From: Hyalangium ruber
GTDB taxonomy: Bacteria > Myxococcota > Myxococcia > Myxococcales > Myxococcaceae
Reading direction: 5' to 3'
DNA length: 64,000 bases
Assembly: GCF_034259325.1 (NCBI RefSeq)
Contig: NZ_JAXIVS010000017.1
Span: forward strand, 1 to 64,000
Shown: positions 17,659 to 26,700 of the stretch, piece by piece
Position numbering within the stretch: position 1 is the stretch's first letter
Layout: each line of letters starts with the position of its first letter
Notes under the pieces: model-generated
Seen by the model: the letters and a program-made list of their open reading frames with translations, nothing else
The model's database searches: none
Told to the model about the DNA's origin: nothing
Position numbers and translations under genes: made by a program

Positions 17659-19050
17659 ATGACGAAAACCGCTGGCCCTCGCTCTCCTCTCCCTGGCGAA
17701 ATGCTCGGCCAATGGAAGCTTATCGATCGCGCAGGACGTGGGAGCTTCGGCGTTGTCTTCCGCGCGCAGCTCACTGCTGAGCCTGCCACCGTGGCCGCGC
17801 TGAAGCTCGCCCGTGAGCCCATGGATGCGCGTTTCGAGCGGGAGGCGAAGTTGCTGGACTCTGCCCGCTCGCCACACTTGCCCAGGCTGTTGGACAAAGG
17901 GGAATGGCTCTCGCCGGATGGGCAGAGCTACCCCTACCTCGTCATGCAGTGGGTGGAAGGCCTGCCTCTGTACGCTTGGCGGAATTCGCAGGGACTCAGC
18001 AATGCCTCCGCAGCACGAGCCCTGGCCCACGTGGCGCACGCTCTAGCGGAGCTTCACCGCATCAGGGGCGTGCATCGGGACGTCAAGGGCGACAACGTAC
18101 TGGTGAACTCCGAGGGCCAAGCCGTACTGGTGGATCTGGGAGCCGCCTGGCATGTGGGGGCGCGTCCGCTCACCGATACCGTCATTCCCCCGGGTACCGA
18201 GGTTTACCGCAGCCCTGAGTTGCTGCGCTTCCGGCGCCAATTTCGCCGCACCCCAGAGGCGCACTACATCTCTCAGCCGGCCGATGACCTGTACGCACTG
18301 GGGGTGACGGCTTATCGCTTGGTAACAGGTACCTACCCTGGCCCTCTCACCAATCCGGACACCTCCTCGGCCGAGCCCTCGCGTTTTCTGCCACCAAGAG
18401 AGTTGGCCACGGTGACTCCGGAACTTGAGCGGCTCATTTTCCGGATGCTCTCGGAGAAGAGTGAAGAGCGAGGCACGGCAGCAGAGTTGGCCCAGGCTCT
18501 GGAGCAGGCAGCGATCAACTCCGGGGCAGCGCCTCTCACGAAACGTCCCAGCATGATGCAAACGCAGAAGACCTCCCGACCAGGTCCGCGCTCACATCTC
18601 ACGGTCCCCGTCTGGCTCTCCTGGGTCGGTAGTTCCGCAATCGCCGCCTCACTGGCACTGGTGGTGTGGATGGTAGCCACTCCCCCACAGCCACCCAAAA
18701 CCATGGAGCTAGCGCATGCCGAGGAAGAAGAGGCGCAGAACGCAGGTGCTCCTGAAGAGCGCCTGACGGGCCTCGCGGACGCGGGAGTGGGGGAGGTCTA
18801 CGCTTCGACGGCTGCGCTCCCGAGCGCTGGGGTGCCCACCTACGCCATCGGCCTGCCGATGCCAACCAAGCCTTTCCCAGGCCAACGCAAGCCTCCATGC
18901 CGGCCTCGCTCGGAGGTGGAGATTCATGGCGCTTGCTGGGTCCGGCTAGACATCAAGCCACCTTGTGGGAACGAGGGCTTCGAGTGGGGCACCCTCTGCG
19001 TCGTCGCTGCTTTTGATGGGCCCAAGTCCAACACCTCGGAGCACCCTTGA
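17659..19050 (+). CDS. Transmembrane Ser/Thr protein kinase with a Cys-rich C-terminal tail
   Basis: 463 aa from the ATG at 17659. Kinase domain: glycine loop GRGSFG (26-31), ATP Lys in ALKLA (Lys49), catalytic loop HRDVKGDN (Asp141, Asn146) and metal-binding motif DLG instead of DFG (159-161), a tolerated change. APE is replaced by SPEL. A single TM follows at about 305-330. The outer tail has Cys residues in a set pattern (PGQRKPPC, then GACWVR, PPC, EWGTLC). The same tail pattern is seen in the second kinase at 52971. Probably active; substrate unknown. Confidence 0.92.
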   Translation: MTKTAGPRSPLPGEMLGQWKLIDRAGRGSFGVVFRAQLTAEPATVAALKLAREPMDARFEREAKLLDSARSPHLPRLLDKGEWLSPDGQSYPYLVMQWVEGLPLYAWRNSQGLSNASAARALAHVAHALAELHRIRGVHRDVKGDNVLVNSEGQAVLVDLGAAWHVGARPLTDTVIPPGTEVYRSPELLRFRRQFRRTPEAHYISQPADDLYALGVTAYRLVTGTYPGPLTNPDTSSAEPSRFLPPRELATVTPELERLIFRMLSEKSEERGTAAELAQALEQAAINSGAAPLTKRPSMMQTQKTSRPGPRSHLTVPVWLSWVGSSAIAASLALVVWMVATPPQPPKTMELAHAEEEEAQNAGAPEERLTGLADAGVGEVYASTAALPSAGVPTYAIGLPMPTKPFPGQRKPPCRPRSEVEIHGACWVRLDIKPPCGNEGFEWGTLCVVAAFDGPKSNTSEHP

Positions 19051-19072
19051 AGCCACTCTCCAAGAAGAAGAT

Positions 19073-19684
19073 TCAGGGCTTCGAGACGGCTGGATCCGCC
19101 ACTGCGGGCATCGAGTAGGCAACCGCTGGCGGTAGCTCTACCTTCACCCGATCTCCTGGACGGATGACGCCCGGGCGCTCCACCCAGCTCACCAGCCCAC
19201 GCCGCTCGTGCGCCGCCTTCACGAAGCGGTTCGCCAAGCCTGGCTGCTCCGGGTGGTGGGACTCCACGGTTCTCCCCACCTTGCGGCAGGGCTCGTTCTC
19301 GCCCTCCACCACCAGCGTCGCGTCCTCCGGAAAGACGAGCCGCGTTCCCGGTGGCAACTGCGTCAGCCGAGGCACTCCCGCGAGTTCCAGGTTCGCCCCC
19401 AACCACGCCGCCAGCACCTGTGGCACACCCAGCGCCTCGGCGATCAGCGCCAATTCCTCGGTCGACACGATGGAGACCTGTCGCGTGTTGCGCACCAGCG
19501 CGCCTCGCGGAAACCGGGGCGTGCGCACGTCCGCCTTCCGCGTCAGCCCCGCGTGCCGGTCTCCCACGAAGCCCTCGAAGGATACCTTCACCTCCGGCAT
19601 GTCCCGGGTGATCAGGTTCTTCGGCTCGGGGCCGATCAACACGCGCACGGAGCGGCCCGTCAGGTGCGTACCCAATGGCGCCAC
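19073..19684 (-). CDS. MOSC-domain protein
   Basis: 203 aa from a GTG at 19684, one base after the stop of the upstream exonuclease gene; an in-frame ATG at 19744 lies inside that gene. The sequence matches MOSC (molybdenum cofactor sulfurase C-terminal) proteins: FVGDRHAG near the start, RNTRQVSIVSTEELALIA, LGANLELAGV and the conserved Cys in ENEPCRKVGR. MOSC proteins bind or transfer sulfur to Mo cofactors or act on N-hydroxylated substrates as in YiiM. The actual substrate is unknown. Convergent with the kinase gene. Confidence 0.85.
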   Translation of the reverse strand: MAPLGTHLTGRSVRVLIGPEPKNLITRDMPEVKVSFEGFVGDRHAGLTRKADVRTPRFPRGALVRNTRQVSIVSTEELALIAEALGVPQVLAAWLGANLELAGVPRLTQLPPGTRLVFPEDATLVVEGENEPCRKVGRTVESHHPEQPGLANRFVKAAHERRGLVSWVERPGVIRPGDRVKVELPPAVAYSMPAVADPAVSKP

Positions 19685-19685
19685 C

Positions 19686-20663
19686 TCAGAAGAGCGCGAG
19701 CTGTTGCGGCTTGCTTCCCAGCGGCCGCGCGTCGATGCCTTCATCCCGCAGCACCTGCGCCAGCTCCGCCTTGAAGCCGTAGTGCGTCAGCACCTCGCGC
19801 GCCCCCGTCGCCTTCACGTACTTCACCAGCGAGGGACAGTCCGCGTGGTCCGACACCGGGAAGGCCACCTGGGCCCCGTACCGGTACGCCGCCCCCGCAT
19901 CCAACGCCCAGCCCGTCAGCACCGCCGTCGCCCGAGGCCAGATCCCCGTCAGCCCGCCCGTGCGTGACAGGTGCGGCGGGAAGAAGAGCACCTCGCCCGG
20001 CTTCACCGTCCCGTCGAAGCACCGCAGCCGCTCGATGTGTACTCCCAGCTCGGTGTAGAGCTGCGCCATCTCGAAGATGGACTCGTGCGCCACCAGCTCG
20101 AAGCCACGGCCCGCCAGGTGCTTCATCGCCTCCTGGCTCTTGCCCAGCGCGTAGCCCAGCAGCACCGGCACCGTGTCGCGCTCCTGCTGCTGGCGCACCC
20201 AGGCCTCGACCGCCCCGAATACCTCCTCCCGAGGAGGGAAGCGGTAGCGCGGATGCCCGAACGTGGCCTCGATGACGAGCACGTCGCACTCCGCCACCTG
20301 CGTGGGCTCCGCCGTCAGCGAGGGCACCACGTTCAGGTCCCCGGTATAGACGATGCGCCGGCCATCTCCGCGAATCACCCGGAGCTGCGCGCTGCCCAGG
20401 ATGTGTCCCGCCGGCAGCAGCTCGAGCATCAGCGGGCCCAGTTCGAAGAGCTGGTTGTACGGCACCGCCAGCGGCGCGTTCACCTTGCCCAGTCGGTGCG
20501 CCATGAAGCGCAGCGTCGCCGCCGTCGCGATGGTGCTCTCATGCCGGGCGATATGGTCCGAGTGGCCGTGGCTGACGAAGGACAAGGGCGTCTTGCGCGT
20601 CGCGTCCAGCGACAGCGGCGTCCCCGTCAGGTGCAGTCCATTTCGCCTCAGCTCGACGCTCAT
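19686..20663 (-). CDS. MBL-fold exonuclease (ligase-associated DNA repair type) with C-terminal clamp-like motif
   Basis: 325 aa from the ATG at 20663. The metallo-beta-lactamase fold has an intact metal motif FVSHGHSDHIA, then AGHILGSAQL, VYTGDLN and VSDHAD, as in beta-CASP/MBL nucleases such as SNM1-like and the ligase-associated DNA damage exonucleases. The extreme C-terminus is QLALF, close to the QL(S/D)LF sliding-clamp-binding consensus. No ATP-dependent DNA ligase gene is in the window, though Ku lies about 31 kb away. The MOSC gene follows directly. Confidence 0.85.
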   Translation of the reverse strand: MSVELRRNGLHLTGTPLSLDATRKTPLSFVSHGHSDHIARHESTIATAATLRFMAHRLGKVNAPLAVPYNQLFELGPLMLELLPAGHILGSAQLRVIRGDGRRIVYTGDLNVVPSLTAEPTQVAECDVLVIEATFGHPRYRFPPREEVFGAVEAWVRQQQERDTVPVLLGYALGKSQEAMKHLAGRGFELVAHESIFEMAQLYTELGVHIERLRCFDGTVKPGEVLFFPPHLSRTGGLTGIWPRATAVLTGWALDAGAAYRYGAQVAFPVSDHADCPSLVKYVKATGAREVLTHYGFKAELAQVLRDEGIDARPLGSKPQQLALF

Positions 20664-20769
20664 GCGCTCGCCTCGGTATAGCGCGCCTCCTGACCCGTTG
20701 CGTCCTCGATCTGGCGAACCACCCATCAGGGCCCGCCAGTTCGATTCCCCAGCAGGCGAGGAGCCTGTC

Positions 20770-21669
20770 CTACGCCTGGGTCTCCTGTCGCGCCCGCCGC
20801 CAGTCCCACACGGCCGCGCTCAGCTCCGAGACCAGCACGCTCAGGACGATGAGGCTACCTCCCACCCACTCGCGCACCCCTAGCGTCTCGTACCCCAGCG
20901 CCACCGAGGCCACCGCCGTGAACACCGCCTCCAGCGAGTAGATGATCACCGCGCGCACGGCCGAGGTGCGCGCCTGCGCCCATGTCTGCAACCCGATGGC
21001 CACGGCGCTGGCCATTACCCCGCAGAAGAGCACTGCCCCCACGAAGGCCGGCGTCCACGCCACCCGCGCCTCCACGAAGGGCAGGAACAACACCGCTCCC
21101 AACGACACCACCCACAACTGCACCGCCACCAACGCCACCACCCCCTCCTTCGGCGCATAGCGCTCCGTGAGGACGACGTGGACGGCGTACGCCATCGCTC
21201 CCGCCAGGGTGAGCCCGTCTCCCCGGGAGAGCCCCTCGGTGGAGCCCACCTCCGGGCGCGTGAGGAAGTAGAGCCCCACCGCCGAGAGCACCACCCCCAG
21301 CAGCGACGAGACGCGCGGCACCCGCCGGAACAGCACCAGCAGCACCAGTGGCACGAACAGCACATACAGCCCGGTGATGAACGCCGAGCGCGAGGGCGTG
21401 GTCGTCGCCAGCCCCACCGTCTGGAAGGCGAAGCCCGCGAAGAGGAAGACGCCCAGCACCGTCCCCCGCCGCAGATGGCTCGGCTCGAACATCCGACGCC
21501 GCGCCATCGCGCTCAGCACCGCCGCTCCCACGCCGAAGCGCAGCGCCAGGAACGTGAACGGGTCCCCGTGGCCCAGCGCGTCCTTCACCACCACGAAGGC
21601 GACGCCCCACAGGATCGTGAGCGCCACCAACACTCCATCCGCCTGGAGACGGGCCCGCCGCTCCGTCAT
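20770..21669 (-). CDS. EamA/DMT-family permease
   Basis: 299 aa from the ATG at 21669. Ten predicted helices in two EamA repeats; TM1 reads LVALTILWGVAFVVVK and the repeat motif TPSRSAFITGLYVLFVP is typical. These inner-membrane carriers export metabolites or amino-acid-like compounds. It follows the S24/S26-GNAT gene on the same strand after 148 bp, so it could export a product of the 21.8-30 kb peptide locus, but that link rests only on position. Confidence 0.88.
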   Translation of the reverse strand: MTERRARLQADGVLVALTILWGVAFVVVKDALGHGDPFTFLALRFGVGAAVLSAMARRRMFEPSHLRRGTVLGVFLFAGFAFQTVGLATTTPSRSAFITGLYVLFVPLVLLVLFRRVPRVSSLLGVVLSAVGLYFLTRPEVGSTEGLSRGDGLTLAGAMAYAVHVVLTERYAPKEGVVALVAVQLWVVSLGAVLFLPFVEARVAWTPAFVGAVLFCGVMASAVAIGLQTWAQARTSAVRAVIIYSLEAVFTAVASVALGYETLGVREWVGGSLIVLSVLVSELSAAVWDWRRARQETQA

Positions 21670-21740
21670 GGGAGGAAGGAGAACGTCACACCGAGGATGG
21701 CGATGCCCAGCACCTCTCCATGGCTGAACTCCCGCGTCAT
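21666..21740 (-). CDS. Possible 24-aa membrane leader ORF overlapping the EamA start
   Basis: A short frame, MTREFSHGEVLGIAILGVTF plus four residues, ends in TGA sharing the ATGA with the permease start codon. It is hydrophobic enough for one membrane helix and the overlap resembles the coupling seen elsewhere in this window. The ribosome binding site is weak. It may be a small membrane protein, a coupling leader or chance. Confidence 0.3.
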   Translation of the reverse strand: MTREFSHGEVLGIAILGVTFSFLP

Positions 21741-21817
21741 GTTCTGCCCCAGCGAAATCGACACCGAACGACGCGGGCTTTTGGCGCACCGGGCCCACTC
21801 GCGCAATCCCCATCGCG

Positions 21818-22780
21818 TCAAATCAGCGTGCGCTCCAGGACCACCAGGGGCTTGACGCCTCCCGCGACCTTCCACTCCTCGTTGACGCGCTGGGTGAGCT
21901 CGGGCGTGGAGGACCGGAACCCCGCCCTCCGGAACGTCCGCAGGGAGGCCACGTTGTCATCGTCGATGTCCGCGAAGAGCCGGTCTGCTCCCTGCGCCCG
22001 AGCCGCTTCCACCAGGCAGCAGATGATCTGGTAGGCCACCCCCATGCGCCGCGCCCGGGGCGCCACCACCAGCGAGCGCACCCACAACCCGTCCAGCGCC
22101 AGCCCCTCCTCGCGGTAGTTGTCCAGCCAGGCGAAGCCGCACATCCGCCCTCGCTGGTCGAACGCCCCCACCGCCGCGCCCTCCGGGTCCTCCCGCGACC
22201 AGCGCCGCAAGAGCTGCATGCGCAGGAAGCCCGAGGGCACCAGCAGCCGCTCTCCGGCGAAGACCAGCAGCGCGTCGAGATCCTCCGCCCTCAGCAGGCG
22301 GATCTCCAGCTGGCCCAACCACCGCCTCCGCAGCGGCCGAGACCAGCCCGACACGGTGAAGTCCCGCAGCCCACGAAGGGCCTCGCGACCCTTGGGCCGC
22401 GACCACACCTGGGCCAACAGCCGATGCCCCAGGAAGAGCGTGGGCCGAATCAGCCGGGGCAGCGGGAGCATCCACCGCCCCCGGCGAAGCGCGGTGATGC
22501 GGCCCAGCACCACGCCCGTCGGGTCCTGCACCCCCAGCAGCGAGGCCGTCACCACCGGCTCGGTGGAGGTGACCACGTGCGCCACCAGCCGCCGCCCTAC
22601 CCGCACGAGCGCCACGTCGCCCCGGGCCAGCTCCTCCGACTCGCAGCGCAGCACCCGCACCGAGTCTCCACTGCGCAGCAGCGGGTACAGGCTCCGCCCC
22701 GCTCCCCTCAGCCAGATCTGGCGTCCGGGAGGCGTGGACTCGAGGAGAACCGTGAGGTCAGCGGGCGATCTGCCTGCCAT
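21818..22780 (-). CDS. S24/S26 signal-peptidase-like domain fused to a GNAT acetyltransferase
   Basis: 320 aa from the ATG at 22780; the open frame can start at 22816, deeper in the kinase gene. The N-terminal part (about 1-100) resembles S24/S26 peptidases: GRSLYPLLRSGDSVRV with Ser30 at the nucleophile position, then ARGDVALVRV and RLVAHVV, with His68 where Sec11-type peptidases use His. The C-terminal part (about 160-320) is a GNAT fold with motif A (SLVVAPRARRMGVAYQII) and DDDNVASLRTFRRAGF. It overlaps the end of the HprK-like gene by 23 bases. Proposed role: cleave and/or acetylate the neighbouring 47-aa peptide. The function is inferred. Confidence 0.75.
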   Translation of the reverse strand: MAGRSPADLTVLLESTPPGRQIWLRGAGRSLYPLLRSGDSVRVLRCESEELARGDVALVRVGRRLVAHVVTSTEPVVTASLLGVQDPTGVVLGRITALRRGRWMLPLPRLIRPTLFLGHRLLAQVWSRPKGREALRGLRDFTVSGWSRPLRRRWLGQLEIRLLRAEDLDALLVFAGERLLVPSGFLRMQLLRRWSREDPEGAAVGAFDQRGRMCGFAWLDNYREEGLALDGLWVRSLVVAPRARRMGVAYQIICCLVEAARAQGADRLFADIDDDNVASLRTFRRAGFRSSTPELTQRVNEEWKVAGGVKPLVVLERTLI

Positions 22781-23528
22781 CGAGCCAGTCTCGCACGAAG
22801 CCCGCCGCGGCCTCATCTTTGCGGAAGACGAAGCGGCGGACCGTGGTCTGCTCGACGATGTGCGCCAGGCGCCGGAGCACCTCCCGGGGCGAGCCCTCGC
22901 CCGGCAGCGGCCGGAACACCTGCCCCAGCATCACCGTGAGAGCCTCCCGAGGGGAGACCTCCTCCAGCCGCTCCTCGGTTCCTTTGTGGAGCAACAACAC
23001 CGCTGTCAGCGGTGCGCGGGCACGCGTGGAGGGCAGATCCAGATCCGAGCAGAAGGGGCTGCCCTCCACCCGCCCCTCCGGGTACAGGGCCAGCACCTCG
23101 TCCGAGAGCACCTGGGCCCCGGCGGCCTGGGTACACAGCCGGGTGAAGGTGGACTTGCCCGCCCCGCTCGGACCGATGGCCACCACCCCGCGCTCACCGA
23201 AGGCCACGCCTCCCGCGTGCAAGAGCAGGCCTCCCTGCCGAAGCGTGGCGAGCTGCATCCCCACCCGCAGGGCCAGCTCCGTATCCAGCTCGCCCTTGGG
23301 AGGCTCCACGCGCACCACGTCCCCGTCTACCTGGAAGCGCGTTCCCTGGGGGTAGCGTGGATCCAGCGGAGCGCCCTGGCCCTCGGGCACTGGTTCCGCT
23401 CGCAGCACCAGGCGGGACGCCGACTCCGCGGAGGACAGGAAGGGGGCGAGCGTACACCGCTCGCCCGCCAGGGTCAGAAGCTGCGCATCCACCTCCACGC
23501 TCCAGTCACCGAAGCGCAGACGCCGCAT
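22758..23528 (-). CDS. HprK-related P-loop kinase
   Basis: 256 aa, preceded by a strong ribosome binding site (GGAGGGGGAG). The C-terminal half contains LLLHAGGVAF, a Walker A GPSGAGKST (119-127) and VLSDEVLAL, as in HPr kinase/phosphorylase. The canonical HPr-kinase N-domain is absent; this short form is common near RiPP precursors. HPr-kinase homologues phosphorylate a C-terminal Ser in some lasso peptides (paeninodin type). It lies 21 bp after the 47-aa peptide gene, which makes that peptide the likely substrate. Confidence 0.82.
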   Translation of the reverse strand: MRRLRFGDWSVEVDAQLLTLAGERCTLAPFLSSAESASRLVLRAEPVPEGQGAPLDPRYPQGTRFQVDGDVVRVEPPKGELDTELALRVGMQLATLRQGGLLLHAGGVAFGERGVVAIGPSGAGKSTFTRLCTQAAGAQVLSDEVLALYPEGRVEGSPFCSDLDLPSTRARAPLTAVLLLHKGTEERLEEVSPREALTVMLGQVFRPLPGEGSPREVLRRLAHIVEQTTVRRFVFRKDEAAAGFVRDWLDGRQIAR

Positions 23529-23549
23529 CCGCTCCCCCTCCCGTCTCCC

Positions 23550-23693
23550 TCAGCAGCCGAACTCGGGATCCGGGACGCAGTTGCTCGGGGTGAAGAGGTC
23601 CGGCACGAGGATCCGCTCCGAGCGCACCTGCGGCGGGCTGTAGACCTTCTTCTTCTTCTTCTCAGCCTTCACCGGCTGTGCGGGCGTCGTCAT
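23550..23693 (-). CDS. Precursor-like 47-aa peptide, probable RiPP-type substrate
   Basis: 47 aa: MTTPAQPVKAE, five Lys, then a core ending in Cys47. The middle reads VYSPPQVRSERIL (Tyr18, Pro20-21), a short motif of the Y-x-x-P type that many precursor leaders present to PqqD/RRE proteins. The C-terminus FTPSNCVPDPEFGC has two Cys (39, 47) and Ser37/Thr35 as possible modification sites. It starts 10 bp after the stop of the giant FG-GAP gene and lies 21 bp before the HprK-like gene. Such small genes are often missed by annotation pipelines. Assignment rests on context and composition. Confidence 0.7.
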   Translation of the reverse strand: MTTPAQPVKAEKKKKKVYSPPQVRSERILVPDLFTPSNCVPDPEFGC

Positions 23694-23703
23694 GGGTCCA
23701 GGC

Positions 23704-26700
23704 TCAATAGTACACCATGACACGGGCCGGGTTCGATTGACTATCTCCGGCCGCCAGGTCGGGCTTCCCGTCCCCGTTGAAGTCCAGGATGGTCAGGGTG
23801 ATGCCAAGCGAGCTGGCGGACTCCACCTTGGACTGTGAGAAGCCGTTCTCCTGCATCGTGTCGAACTCCTCTCCCGGGATGCCTCGGTTGTAGAAGACGA
23901 ACGCGGAGCCTCCCGCGCTGAGGTTCTGGCCGATCGCGAGATCCGGCCGGCCGTCCCCGTTGAGATCGCCTTGCGCCAGGGCGTTGCCCAGGCGACTTCC
24001 ACCCAGGATCTCCAAGGGCGCCGTGGTGAAACCCGACGGGCCTCCATCGCGGAACACGTAGACCTTGTTGAGCAGCGCCTGGCTCACCACGAGGTCCAGC
24101 CTCGGCCCTCCCGCCAGATTCACTCCGCCCACCGCCTCCGTGCCGAAGCTCGTGGGCAGACTGCCGCCGGTGTTCGGGCCCTGATGCAGCACCTGCAGCG
24201 CATCCGCCAGCGTGGGCGGATTCGCCGAGCGGACGGTGCTGCCGGAGTACACGTAGAGGTTGTTGATCCGCTCGAACGAGTGCGGAAGGGTGAAGTCCTC
24301 GACGCCATCCCCGGTGATGTCTCCCAGTCGGGTATAGCCACGGTTGCGCCCGAAGAAGTTCACGACGGGCGTGTTGGCCGGCCCGGTGATGACCTTGTCC
24401 GCGCTGCTCGTCGTGACGACGCACGGGGCAGTGGCGCTGCAGCCGGTGCCCAGGGCCCGCCAGGCGCTCGGGGAGCGCCCGTAGAAGATGTAGACCTTGG
24501 GCGGGTTCTCGGTATGCGCGCTGAGGGCCAGCTCCTGCAGTCCATCGCCGGTGATGTCGCCGATCATCTTCACGGTGCCACCCAGCGTGGCGCCCGCGGG
24601 GCCGCGGAACTCGATGGGCCCCGTGGTGTCGACGGTGGTGTTCTTGCGGCCGAAGTACAGGAAGGCCCGGCCACTGTTGGTCGCATAGCCGCGCACCCCC
24701 AGCAGCAGATCCTGGACCACGTCCGCCGTGGGATTGCCCGCATCACCCACGTCGAAGTCCGCCCCATAGAACTGGGAGCCCGTCTCCGGCAGCGTGAGAT
24801 CCTGACGGAGCGGCGGATTGGCCGCCGTCGGGTTGCTCTTGCCGTAATAGATGTGGGCCGTCCCAGGGACACTCGACGCGGCGGCGACCACCAGGTCATC
24901 GAAACCATCCGCGTTCAGGTCGCCGCGCGAGTTGATGTAGAGGCCGAAGTTGTTGCCCGCCGCGCCCGGGTTGGTCAGCGTGAGCGAGGTCCAGAAGTTA
25001 CTGAGGACCTCCTGCGCCGTCTCCGCCACGAAGGGCGCGTAGTTCCCCACCTCGTCGCGCGGCCGGACCTGGATGGAGTAGCGCGCCAGGGGAGGCACCG
25101 TCAGCGTGTAGCGCGTGGTGCCAGCCGGCAGCAGGTTGCCCGTCTCCTGCCGCACCTTCGTACCGAAGAAGGCGGCCGTGTCCTGGATGCCATTCTGGAG
25201 CAGGGCATTGGTCGTCCACCGCAAGTCGTAGCCCACGGGCACGCCCGAGGTTCCATCGTCGCCGCTGGCCGTCCACGTCACCTCCACCCTCGCGGTTCGC
25301 TCCTGGCCCGCAACCAGCGTGCGCGTCACGGTGGGAGTCGCGGGCGGCACCACATCCACGGTGGCCGCCACGCTGTGGCTCGTCACGTTCCCGGACACGT
25401 CTTGCACGCGCAACTCCAGCGTGCCCACCGTGTCCTGCGGCAACGTCACCGGGACCTCCAGCGTCTGCGGGTCCGTGGTCACGCTGAACTCCGAGGAGAC
25501 GGCGCTGCCCCGATAGAAGGCCTGCACCTTGCTGCCCACCGCCTGGATCACCGTGAGGGTGAACGTCGCGTTGGCGTCCCCTCCCGGCGCCGCGTCCACC
25601 ACCCGGTCGGGCGCGGGCGTCGGGAGCAGGAAGACGTTGGTGCTCGCCACGAAGTAGAGCGTCGTCGGCGAGGGAGAGACGGAGGTGATGAGCGGTGGGG
25701 TGATGTCCACCGTCACATCCACGGACACGGTAGTGGGCGCGCCAGAGCTGCTGAAGACCTCGATGGTGAGCACCGTGTGCTCGCCGTCGCTCAACGTCAC
25801 GTCGAAGAAGAAGTCGCCCGTCGTCGCATCCGCGGTGGTGGTGGCCTCGGGCGTGCTGGAACCGCCACGGTAGAGGCTCACCGTGCGTCCGCCGCAGGCC
25901 GGGGTGCTCCCGATCAGGCGGTACTGCAGCCCCGGGGTCGCCGGGTCCCGATCGTCACGGGACAGCAGCGTCACCACCGCGGCGGACGGCGTGGTGAGCG
26001 TGATGGGGCAAGGGAGGCGCACGTCCACGCCAGCGGCCAGGTCTCTCGCGGTGTTGCCGGCGGTGTCCGTCGCCTCGACCGAGACCGTCTGCACGCCGGT
26101 GGGGAAGTTGAGGGTGCCCTGCGCCACACCCGAAGACACCGGCAGATCTCCGACGATGGTCTGACTGCCCCCATCCACCTGGGTGAAGATCCGGACCGAG
26201 CCCACGTCGTCGGAGCCGACATCCACGCGAACGGGGATGCTGGCGTTGGTGTAGAGGGTGCCCGCCATTGGCGTGACCAGGTCCACCACCGGCGCCTCCA
26301 GGTCCACGGTGATGGATTGGAGCACCTGCGCGCTGCGGTTGCCCGAGGTGTCCGTGGCGGTGATCGTCAGCGTGTACGTCACCTTGCCCGAGGATGGCAG
26401 GGTGTACTCATGCGTGGCGGCGAGAGACGTGGGCGTCAGGTCCACCGCGCCCCCCGACGGCGTCAGCTCCATGCGCACGCCGCCCGCCCCGACGTCCGTG
26501 TCGGTGTTGACGGTGACGCGCAGCTGGAAGCCCGGGGCACTGGAGCCGTCATCGGCGATGCCCAGCACGTTCCGGGTGGGAGCGCTCACCACGAGCGAGG
26601 GCGCCACGCGATCCAGGCGGAACGAGAAGAAGGCCGCCGTATTGAGCGGGTAGAACGCGGTGGGGTTGGCGATGCGGTTGGCGTTGCCCGCCGCGTCCGT

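Noticed and set aside
20731-20760. tRNA-like T-loop string TTCGATTCCCC near the exonuclease gene
   Set aside because: The flanking 5-bp stem does not pair and no acceptor or anticodon arm fits.
23646-23661. TTC repeat as a possible phase-variable tract
   Set aside because: It encodes five Lys in the 47-aa peptide; being a triplet repeat, slippage would not shift the frame.
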